Source: Microdochium bolleyi
Taxonomy: Eukaryota > Ascomycota > Sordariomycetes > Xylariales > Microdochiaceae
Assembly: GCA_001566295.1 (NCBI GenBank)
Contig: KQ964245.1
Coordinates: 687,524-751,523, forward strand
Length of the DNA stretch: 64,000 nt
Direction: 5' to 3'
The first letter of the stretch is position 1. Every line of letters starts with the position of its first letter. A program made the translations under genes and the position numbers. Positions 53,243-62,636 of this stretch are shown here, piece after piece. The notes below the pieces were generated by a model. It saw only the letters and a program-made list of their open reading frames with translations. It was not told the origin of the DNA and did not search any database.

Positions 53243-55474
53243 ATGATCGTTGTGAGTACTGCCGCCACCACCGCGAGCTCGTCGCTGTCGAGTGCTTCAC
53301 ATCCGTTCCTCTGCTGACTGGCATTTCCAAACAGACCAAGAACGCAGCAGAGCTTTGCGTGCTGCTCGTTGGCGAATTCTACGGCCAATTGCCTTCGGTA
53401 CGCTTAGCCCCGGCCCCGAGGCGTGCGCGCATGCATGCAGAGACGCATCCCAGCCTTGTGGCCCTCGGCTAACTTTCTGTCTGCTCCCCCTCTAGCGAGT
53501 CTTTTCAGCTCTTATATATAAGGGAAGATCAACCATAGGACAGATTGTACAACACACCGCCTTGCCTCCCCGTGCTGTCCGTCACAGCCTCGCAACTCTC
53601 GTCCAGCAGAATGCCGTGTACCACCATACCGAGGAAGACTCCAACGTCACCCACTACGAAGCGAATGCCGATGTCGCGTACAACCTGATCCGGACGGGGA
53701 AGATCTTGGAAACGGTGCACGATTGTTACGGTCATGCGGCGAAGTCCATCGTCCATGACATTCTCGTGCTTGGGCACGTCAAGGTGACCGACCTTATCGA
53801 GACGTACGAAGAGAAGCACGGCCAGACCAACGGCGTCAATGGACACGCGCACAATGGCGCGGGGCACGAGAATGGCGACGATCCGTTCGAGTCCGATGAC
53901 GAAGAAGTGTCTCTATCCGTGGCCGACCGAATCTACAAGAATGTCGGATACCTCCTTGCTCACGACATCCTCGAGGTTGTCGTGCCGACAATGTTCCGAT
54001 CACCACAGGATGATAAGACGACTATAGAACAAGAAGTGATGGCAGCGTCGTTCAAAACTGGAGTTCGCGGCGTGAGGCAGACAAGGGACTTCGACAACGC
54101 CGTCCACGAGCGAATGGTGGAGGCTCACAGAGAGCGTGTGGCACTCGCACGCTCACTGAGGCAAGAAGCCAACAACGAGCAAGAGATGGTCAAGAGACGA
54201 AAACTGCCAAACGGCAGAGCTTCTACTGAAAACTCCTTTTCCAATCGGGCACGCGAGCTAATTTCCGCCGATGTAAGTTCAAAACCAAAAAGGATTCTGC
54301 TGAGGTGACATTTATTGACCAGACGCACATACAGCCTGATGTGATCGTGAGAGTCAACTACGAGAAGTGTCTTGTAGCACTGCGGAACCGAAAGCTCACT
54401 GCTTATGCCGAGGACCTGATCGGGGAGACGACTGCGCAGGTGTATGCTTGCCTGCTCACCACCCTGTCGCAGCAGATTGGCACATGCAAGGAGGACCCGA
54501 CAGCACCGAAAGACGCCGCGTACGACCACCACAGAGGGGCCGTTGTGACAACTGTCCAAGTTTTCGAGAACCTTCGCGCCGATATTGACGTATCGAGCGG
54601 GCTTGGCAAGACCGAACCCGGCATGGTGGACATTCGGTTCGCCGAGAAACTACGAAAAGCACCACCCAAGGAGCGCAAGACGATGATTCTGCAGGAAGGC
54701 GAGGAATGGCAGGGTTCAGATGATGAGGCGTCATATGATCCAACAGAAGAGGTCGGCCCAGGCGCAAATGGTATACGAAATGGCCACAAACCCGCCGACG
54801 ACACCAAGGAAAACTTTGATGATGCCGGAGCGATTCGTACTGGACGTATGCGACAAATGAGGCAGCATCTCCTGGTATTGGCCGAGAGTAAACAGGGATT
54901 CGTGCGGCATTGCGGCAGCCAGGATCGCGGTGAATGGACTGTGGACTTTCCTGAGCTTCTGCAGCAACTCCGGACCATGGAGCTCGATATTCTGATCGAG
55001 GAGACATTCGGCCGACACGCACTGCGCCTAGTTCGTATTCTTCGCGAAAAAGGCAAGGTGGACGACAAGACTCTGCCTACGCTCGCGCTGATGCGAAAGC
55101 CCGACGTACACACCAAGATGGTGGAAATGGAGCTTGCCGGTGTGCTCGATGTGCAGGAAGTGCCTCGCGACAACAACCGAGCAGCAAACCGGACCATCTT
55201 CTTCTGGTGGTTCGACAAGGACCGCGCGTTCAAGCGTGCTCTGGACAACACGTACAAGTCTATGGTCCGTTTCATGCAGCGCCTGGAGGTCGAGCGCCAG
55301 AAGAAGAAAAATGTCCTCTCGGTAACGGAGCGCAAGGACGTTCAAGGTATGGAGGAGGAGAAGCTGAGAGGCGACATCTACAATGAGTACCGCGCCTTCT
55401 TGGACATCGAGGCCAGGCTGCTCGGCCAGCTTGAACGGCTGGACGACCTCGTCTCAGTCTTCCGCGACTACTAG
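53243..55474 (+). CDS. RNA polymerase III subunit RPC82 (RPC3)
   Basis: Subunit of the RPC82-RPC34-RPC31 trimer needed for Pol III initiation (tRNA, 5S, U6 synthesis) in the nucleus. Exons 53243-53251, 53335-53397, 53496-54272 and 54335-55474 give 662 aa. The first coding exon is only nine nucleotides (Met-Ile-Val). Together exons 1-3 give MIVTKNAAELCVLLVGEFYG ... SRVFSALIYKGRSTIGQIVQH, the typical winged-helix opening of RPC82. Later parts match the family's winged helices (ELLQQLRTMELDILIEETFG, ALMRKPDVHTKMVEMELAGV, RTIFFWWFDKDRAFK). The coiled-coil C-terminus ends LERLDDLVSVFRDY. The acceptor of exon 4 could instead be at 54323, adding four residues. After the TAG the same frame stays open for 36 more protein-like codons. 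Confidence 0.93.
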
Positions 55475-55585
55475 GAGTTGTCGATAAAGTGGACGACTGA
55501 GGCTAAGGAGCTGGCCAAGTACTACGACGCCATGGCAAAGGCTGCAGCCAAGGCTAGGCCCGAGGCTGAGGCTAGCGATGAATAG
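55475..55585 (+). other. Open in-frame extension after the RPC82 stop
   Basis: Directly after the TAG at 55472-55474 the same frame continues for 36 sense codons to another TAG (55583-55585). The reading starts ELSIKWTTEAKELAKYYDAM and goes on Ala/Lys/Glu-rich, like a charged helical tail and unlike ordinary 3' UTR. It may be a readthrough extension, the original end of the protein lost by a recent stop mutation, or a sequencing error at the first TAG. None can be decided from the sequence. Confidence 0.4.
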
Positions 55586-57062
55586 TGTTAGGCACATTAC
55601 CGCTCCTGCGCACCCTGCATTGCATGGCGACGTTGGGTGGTCACTAACCGCCGACATGTGCGAGGTGACTGTCGTCCTGGGCAGTTTCGGCATCTCTGCT
55701 GGGCATTTGATACGGCGTTTTGTCTTATTGCGAACCAGTAGGTGGAATATTCTGCATTGCGTAAGGCATGTACAGAGAAGCTCGCTTTGTTTGGATCAAA
55801 TCTTGCCAAAATAGCCACGGCGCGCACAACCGCGACCTATAAAAGAGATACCCATGATCAAATTGCGTTTTACTATGCATAACCTTGAAGCTGGCCCTGC
55901 TGTGCCTGCGGTTAGTAGTTGACACCTGTCATCACCGTCAACAGGAAGTGACGAGAGTATGATAAGACTCAAGAATCTACGAATCTCTGGTGCCTAACTG
56001 CAGGAACAAAGAAGGGTGCATACAACTATCACGTGTAATCTGCACAGCTTCCGGCTTGAGAGCAGGTTACTACCTTGATTGTTCGGAAACTCGGGCGGCA
56101 GGCATCGGCCCCACCCACGACCGTCTTGTCGCCGAAGCATCCCGGAGCTTCAAGACGGGGTCGGTGCTGCGCCCCCCGGACGACGGGGACAGGTCTGGGC
56201 AGGTGCCTGCTGTAATCTCCAGAGCAGTCCGGTGTCTCTGGCTCTCATAACGTACCCCTTATGCAACGTTCCTGCGCCAGGTGATTACCTGTGTACGCGC
56301 GCCCTTGGGAAGCAGTGTGCTCCTGATCTCCGGAAGGAGGCTGTGGTCGATTTTTGGGAGCCAGCAAGCTGATTAGCACAGAAACACACGCTCAAATAAC
56401 AGATCGCGCACACAACCTCGTCTTTCGCGGTCTTTCTTTTTTGACTGCGGACATGTGTGCAGTTCGCGTGTAGCCACCGTCCAGGTGATCACTGCAAGCG
56501 ATCTTTGCATCGGGTTGGCATTGTGTGCAACTGCAAATTCACGGCCATGCATGCCCTTGAGCCCACTCAGGATGACTGCGTCCGGTCGTACTCGGCCATG
56601 ACTTATGAAGGAGGCTCAGAACGTCTCGAAACTTGTGTGACGTGGGGAAGGACACATCGCGTTGTGCGGCCGCACCATTTTGCTCGGGCCCCAACGATGC
56701 AGGCTACAATACACAATACCCACATCCCTACTTGTGAACACCCGCCAAGGGTCCTGCTGCCTCCGACATGGCTCGGGCCAACCGGTCACAGGCGATGGAT
56801 TGCAGGAGCGGTCGTGATGAACCCTCCAGGGGCCAGTCGAGCCTCCGCCGAAGGTACTCGGTGATAGAACATACACATCAGAGGCAGGGTGTTTCAGTCG
56901 TAGTTGTGAGAAGGGAGGAATAAAAGTATATATATAAGAGACTTTGACGTCCTCTAAGTTTGGTGGCTACAGAATCAACAGCTCTATACCAGCACAGGCA
57001 ACAGTCGCAACAGCCACCAAGAAACCCAATATCGAACATCATTCGTCCAGACACTGCCGATC
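55586..57062. other. Intergenic region, 1.5 kb
   Basis: No supported gene. The last 140 nt hold a strong TATA element (56927-56937) before the DJ-1-like gene. Confidence 0.5.
56927..56937 (+). promoter_or_regulatory. TATA box of the DJ-1-like gene
   Basis: A run reading TATATATATAA about 130 nt upstream of the ATG at 57063, within an AT-rich pocket. TATA-type promoters in fungi tend to belong to inducible or stress genes, consistent with a DJ-1/PfpI-family protein. Inference from sequence only. Confidence 0.5.
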
Positions 57063-58018
57063 ATGTCTGCTCCCGTCGACCTCAAGAACCCCGGCCGCGC
57101 CCTCCGCGTTGGTGTCATCCTGATAGACTCGCAAGTAGACCCCTTCCTTAAGGCTTTGAGCTCAGAGTCACACATCATCACAAGGTCGAGGAAAATGCTT
57201 CTAACGGTCGTTCAATATAGGGTAACCGAGATCCTCGACGTTGCGCCCATTGACTTGTTCACGTCCATCAGCAAGGAGTTTACCAAGGACATGCCCGAGT
57301 ACTTCATGCCTCAGCGTTTCAAGCAACACGCTTACGACGTCGAATTTCACTGGGTTTCTGCCACTGGTGGCCTCATGAATTTGACGAGCGGCATCAAGCT
57401 GCAGGCCACGGTTCGTCTCGTCCCCCCCCCCCCCCCCCCCCCCAGTTTCAGTAGCCCGCAACTCCAGGCAGATTCCGCCAAAGCTTTCCCCATGGTCCTC
57501 ACGTATCGATCGTGGTGGACCAACCAGCATCGCTGGCAACGCCCAGACTCTTGCTAATACCTGATTCCCAGCACTCTTTCGACAACTGCCCGCCGCTCGA
57601 TGTCGTACTCATGGGCGCACACAACCTGGCCATGGAGCAACCCTCCGACGCCGAGCTCGCCTTCATCCGCAAGAGCTACGAGCAGTGCGCGGCATTCATG
57701 TGCATCTGCGCGGGCATGATGCCGCCACTGCAGGCCGGCCTCCTGCAGGGCAAGACTGCGACGGCGCCGCTGCCGATGCTCGACGAGCTGCGCAAGCAGG
57801 CACCAGACGTCAACTGGGTGGCGAAGCGGTGGGCCAACGACGGAAAGCTGTGGACGAGCGGAGCGCTGCTCAACGGGCAGGACATGATGGTTGCTTTCGC
57901 AGAGCACACCTGGGGCAAGAAGGCCGCGGATGGGAAGCCATTGGAGATGGTTGAGCACATGATCAAGCTTGGCGGATGGCCAGTTCGTGACGTCGACTAC
58001 AAGGACACTGCGTTCTGA
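57063..58018 (+). CDS. DJ-1/PfpI-family (class I glutamine amidotransferase-like) protein
   Basis: Three exons: 57063-57130, 57221-57410 and 57572-58018 (234 aa). The first junction uses a GC-AG intron (gcaagt ... atag), the only one that restores the expected RVGVILIDS-VTEILDVAPIDL block. Family features are the N-terminal beta-strand RVGVILI, DVEFHWVSATGG, PPLDVVLMGAHN and the nucleophile elbow FMCICAGMM with probable catalytic Cys132. KTATAPLPMLDELRK, RWANDGKLWTSGALLNGQDM and GGWPVRDVDY follow. Relatives include fungal DJ-1/ThiJ and isonitrile hydratase-like proteins; the reaction here is unknown. Intron 2 (161 nt) contains a run of 22 C. The gene is convergent with the thioredoxin gene, with only 144 nt between stops. 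Confidence 0.88.
57131..57220 (+). other. GC-AG intron, 90 nt, stop-free in frame
   Basis: Starts gcaagt (the consensus GC donor) and ends caatatag, with a CTAAC branch-like site about 20 nt before the acceptor. A GT donor four nt downstream (gtagac) would break the frame. The 90 nt contain no stop in the reading frame, so retention would insert 30 residues. Confidence 0.6.
57422..57443. repeat. C22 homopolymer inside an intron
   Basis: Twenty-two consecutive C within the second intron of the DJ-1-like gene, 11 nt past the donor. Prone to length errors in sequencing and to slippage; G-rich on the other strand. Confidence 0.9.
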
Positions 58019-58162
58019 GGGAGACGTAGCAGGTCCGGAGATGCTGTTACCAGACGCCGTCATGTATCGAGAGAATCGGTGGTGTTCCTAGCATATAGCC
58101 ACAATGTGGGAGATTATGCTGCTATCGAGAATGCCCGGACGTGATAGGGGTGACGGAAAAGC

Positions 58163-58537
58163 CTATGCCGACGAGGCTCTCTTCTTGGCCAGCCCTCCGA
58201 GCTTCTCAGCAGCCGCGGACAAGCTGCGTGGATCGGCACCCTTGATTAGGGCCTGGCCGTTGACGGCCACCTGCTTGCCGTCCTTGAAGAACATGAAGGT
58301 GGGCATGGCTGTAACGCGATACCTGGCCGCGGCGTCCTGGGCATGATCGACGTTGACCTTGGCAAAAGCAAGGATGCCAGGGACGCTGTGCTGTGCGGCC
58401 AGCGCCTGGTAGCCGGGTGCGATGGCCTTGCACGGACCGCACCAGTCGGCGTAGAAGTCGACGACGACATAGGTGGTGTTGGACATGAGGGTGTCCAGCT
58501 GCTCAGCTGAGGCGATGTGGTGGAGATTGTCCGCCAT
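58163..58537 (-). CDS. Thioredoxin
   Basis: Small cytosolic thiol-disulphide oxidoreductase, 124 aa, one exon. It has the YVVVDFYADWCGPCKAIAPGY active-site segment with the redox pair Cys33 and Cys36 (WCGPC), the cis-proline TAMPTFMFFKDG loop and the usual beta-alpha fold (AFAKVNVDHAQDAAARYRV). The start at 58537 is preferred because the upstream frame is His/Pro-rich leader-like sequence. The C-terminus is extended by an AKKRASSA tail relative to a minimal 105-residue thioredoxin. Members with this tail style are common in filamentous fungi. Confidence 0.93.
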   Translation of the reverse strand: MADNLHHIASAEQLDTLMSNTTYVVVDFYADWCGPCKAIAPGYQALAAQHSVPGILAFAKVNVDHAQDAAARYRVTAMPTFMFFKDGKQVAVNGQALIKGADPRSLSAAAEKLGGLAKKRASSA

Positions 58538-58903
58538 TGTGACCGGTCTGAGATGGTGCGGATGAGAAGCTGTCTGACTGTGGGGTTTGAGAAGGTGAAG
58601 ATGATGTAGCTGTCGATGTGTTGGAGGGCTGGGAGGATTTATTGAGTGCACCACGATCCATGGATGTTCTGTGCCTGACGATCAGCTTCTGGCATGGTCG
58701 AATGTCTGACTAATCCAGCCACAACCCGCCCCCAGCCAACAGTGCCCTGATATGCACACATTCGAGCTGCAACTTCGACAGTCTGGCATTATGCAGCGGC
58801 AGTCGACGACAGGACCACATCACCACACCATCTGACCTCTGGGAAACAGCGCTTGCATTATTACATCAAATTCCGCCTATGCAGTGTCGTTATCATGATC
58901 GTG
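58538..58903. other. Thioredoxin promoter region
   Basis: 366 nt between the thioredoxin start and the stop of the upstream minus-strand gene. No open frame is supported. Confidence 0.5.
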
Positions 58904-60299
58904 TCATACAGGAACATCATCGCTCAGGCAAGGCCGTCTTGTCCCAGGCCCGCCGTCACACTTGACCACGACTTCCATCTTTTCTGAGTCGTCATTGTCC
59001 GTTGCCACTATCGTCTGGCTTCCCTGCGTCACGGTCGAGGGTCTTCTCGCCTGACGTGCCAGTACCATCAGGCCCTCGTCGGCCGCTGCACCGTCCGTCC
59101 GATCGGTAGTCGTGATAGTCTTGATCTCCCGCATCATCTCCTTGGCACCCTTGTCTTCCCCAAAGATCAGTTTCGAGACATCGCTGCACCATTTCCGAAC
59201 GAGCGGGGCAAGTAACGGCGCATTGGTAGACACCACCGACGCAAACATGACACGATGTGTCCAAGGCGATGCCTGACGAGAGCCGTGCAGTGGGTCGCCG
59301 ACGATGAGGCAGACACGGACAATGGCAATGGCAATGATGAAGACATTGCCGCTGATGAGCACCATAAGACCCAGCTTCTTCCACAGCTTTATGTGAGCCA
59401 TCCAGAATATCGGCAACGGGATGGCGAGGATGTAAGCGTCGGTTGTGACATTGAAAGCGAGCACGACCGACAGCGTGGAGACGTCTGAAGGAACACAGCT
59501 ATCTGTGGCAGATGTCAGCGACTACAATATTGACCAGAGCTTGTGAAGACCAATGCTTACTCCCTGGGTATGGGTAAATCTGCCATGTTCTCTCGATCGG
59601 CAGACAATCAAGGAAGAAGCACAGCACAATGGCCATGTAGCTGATCGCGACAAAAACGAAGCCGAATCGGATCCTCTTGGTGTAATCGCCGAGGCGCGAC
59701 TGTTCAACACTCGTCAGCACAGAAGCTGAGACAACATAGATACACTCCCGCCTTAGACTTACCGTCAAACGAACAAAGAATGCAAGCATTGCTATCTTCT
59801 GCAGCCACAAGACAAGGCTGAAGGAGACCCATATGGCAAGATACGCTTTCGAGCCATTAACACTGTTGGCATTCGTTAGTAGCCATACATAGCAGTCCGA
59901 GCTCACACCGCGTGCGTCGGCACTCACCGCCATTGATATTCATCACTCTCTGGACGCAACAATGCTCGCTCGCCAGGTGTCATTCCACCATTGTTGAGGC
60001 CCTGCCAGTACGTCGCTGTTACATAGGCAAGGGCTGTTCCGGTTGCATAGAATAACTATAATGGTAGGCAGGCTCGCCCAGTCAGCGTTGTCCGCTTGGT
60101 TATGTCGGGTAAAGTGACGAGGGGTGATTGCCACCCGTGGTACTTCGGGAGTCAGGCTACGTACAGCAACCATGAACATGAGGTAGTCATCGGTCTCGAG
60201 GTTCCTCCATCCGACGACACGAACACGTGAATATGTTCGTAGGGCAATGATGCCCACGCCGATGGAGAAGAGGATCAATGGCTCGATCATGGGTGGCAT
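58904..60299 (-). CDS. Fungal rhodopsin-like seven-TM membrane protein
   Basis: Integral membrane protein of the large fungal 'rhodopsin domain-containing' family (PF20684 type; PTH11-related 7-TM layout). Five exons join in phase: 60299-60165, 60055-59928, 59862-59763, 59699-59561 and 59502-58904 (366 aa). Segments visible in order are PLILFSIGVGIIALRTYSRV with the LETDDYLMFMV loop, a GTALAYVTATYW helix, YLAIWVSFSLVLWLQKIAML, FGFVFVAISYMAIVLCFFLD and AYILAIPLPIFWMAHIKLW. LGLMVLISGNVFIIAIAIVR and MFASVVSTNAPLLAPLV follow. YPYPGNSCVPSDVSTLSVVLA supplies the family's extracellular Cys loop. The cytosolic tail (about 90 residues) is charged. No retinal-binding lysine motif is expected in this family. 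Ligand and role are unknown. Confidence 0.88.
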
Positions 60300-62636
60300 C
60301 CCCGGCAGCCCCGTTGCCAATGCTACTGCATGGAGAAATCGATGCAGCCTGGCTTGTTTGTTCTTCCTTGGTTGTCCTGGCTGTGTCCTTGTCGTTTGTC
60401 GTCCGTCGACGAGAGCAGACTCTCGGTCCGCTGTGAGGAGGGTGGTATAAGCCGAGTACTGATGCGGAGATCCTATCGAAACACACAACAAGGAGCCCCT
60501 CGAAAATGGTGAATGGTTGATGGGTGGATGGATGGCTTGGATAAATCGGCAAGGGGCAGTCACCCAAGCACGATCGGGACTATGTTACCAGCGCCACAAT
60601 CTGCCGCGGAACTGATCGGAGCTGCGCCAGATGACGACAAGGAAGTATTCCGCGAAGCAATGAAAGTTGCAAACACGACGGTGGAAGCGAGCTGGAGGTT
60701 TGACACCTCAAGGCCAGGACAGGAAAAGGGACGCGTTTGTGAGCATTCCTGGCCCGCGCCGTCACCCGAGGCGGCTGCTCTGGCTTGCGGACGAGTCTCC
60801 GCAGCTCAAAACGCTGATGCAGTTTGGCTCAGCGCTAGCAAGAGTAAGACATAATGGCAGGCTGTGGCGTGACTGATTGTGGTCAAGCCCAGCAGAGACT
60901 AGACATTGCTAGGCTGCTGTGGGTGAACGCGGCGCCTGCATCCGGGCGATCTGGTTTCGCTTGGCTGTCACTTTCTTAGTGGCTTGCGCCTCCAAAGTTT
61001 GACAGCTCCAAACCCACAGGTGAATGACCTCGTATGGCGCGGCGCATCCGGTTGCTTGATAGGATAGGACAGTCAAGGCAAGGGATGATGGTCGGACCAG
61101 TTCCATGCTGCCGTATTGCCTCAACTAGGTACTGGGACAACCGAAAGCCTGTCCGAAGCTTTTTGGGCTTGCCTTGACGCAACGCCTTACAGGACACCTA
61201 CGTCATACCTTTTTGAACAGATGAAAAGGCGCTTCGAGACGCAACATATGTCGGGAGTGTGGCTGCCACAATCAGCATCCGAAAGCATCCGACGGAATCA
61301 GTGGAGCGCGAGAATTCCATCTCGCCCGCCTGCTTCACCCTGAACGGACGAGCAGTCTGAATCGTGCCAACGGGTCCCTCGGATGTGCAGCCCGGCTCCG
61401 CGCAACTCGTGACGTGCCACGAGGAAAAGCGTATCTGCTCCTGGGTTTCTGTCAATGACCATGAGTCTGTCCGAGACATATCCCGGGTCTCTCGATCTCA
61501 ATCATCCTTGATGTATTACTGGTTACCCACCACCTTTGGGCGGAAATGGTCGACACAAGCACCGTTGCCGGTATAGAATACACTCGCTAAAGACCCTTTT
61601 GGGGCATGAAACATACGAGCTTGTAAGTTGGTTCGCACAGGGGCAGGGATCTATCCTTTTAAAACGAGCTTACGTCGTATTCTGGCGTTTTGTCCTGCGT
61701 CGACAAGCCATTACAGCACTCCTTCGGCGCCCACCGATACGGAGCAGAAAAGTCCTCCTGCGCGGCTCAACTACAACAAACATGCGTCTTTCTTTATGGA
61801 ACGAGACACTGCAGAAGCCGGATGAATGCTCGAGTCTGACACTCTTGACCCTCCCCCTTCCACGATCGGTCTCTACAGTGGACACGAGCGGAGAGCATGC
61901 GGGTGGCTTTGCCCACGACCCTGATCGACATGCCAGATAAGTCGCTAACAAATAGACTTTGTACCAATTCGGACTTTATCTCATCCACGCACGCATTTGC
62001 CTCACGCTTGCAAAAAAAAAAAAAAAAAAAAAAAAAGAGATAAAGTCCTCAAGTCCAGGTTCGTGCCGACGGGCAAGGTGCGCCTTCCGCCCCATAGACC
62101 AATCTCGGCCGGGGCGCTTTTCGGAAGGAACCTGGGCTCGCTCGTCGATGTTCGCTTTCTTGTTTCCTGCCGCTCTCTTCTGGGTTATGCTCCTACGCAG
62201 CCGGGCCATAATTGTGCGCAATTCCGACCCAAACACCAACACAACGAACTGCAAGAGCCATCGGGAAGATAACTATGATTACTGAAATGCTCACTTTTGT
62301 ATCTTTCCTCAATGATATGAAAAAATCTGGAATGTGGTCTTGCTCGTGAAGACGTTGCCAACTCACGTCGTCTATACATGTATATATATAAAGCTGGCCC
62401 TGCGTCGTCCTCAGCACTCCAAAACCTCCTGCAAATGATCAGACCAACCTCCACTTCCCTCCCCCTCTTGCCGTTTCCAACGCCGTTGTATACGCTATGC
62501 TGCTTTCTTCATGAACGCTGACCCGCCGATCCTTCTATAATGCTAACCCTTTTCCTCATCCTCCTCTTCGTCCATGCTTCAAACAATAATAAGCTAAACA
62601 ATAGCAAATCAGCACACCAGATCTCAAATGTCCCTA
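60300..62636. other. Intergenic region, 2.3 kb
   Basis: No supported gene. An A25 run lies at 62012-62036 and a TATATATATAAA near 62379. Open frames around 61.5-61.95 kb on both strands have no recognisable content. The last part includes the 3' region of the RasGAP gene. Confidence 0.45.
62012..62036. repeat. A25 homopolymer
   Basis: Twenty-five A in a row in the intergenic region; no flanking duplication or element body is visible. Confidence 0.9.

Noticed and set aside
55347..55474. Intron removing the first RPC82 stop codon (gtatgg ... ctactag)
   Set aside because: It would delete the conserved C-terminal coiled-coil of RPC82, so it is not credible as the main splice form.
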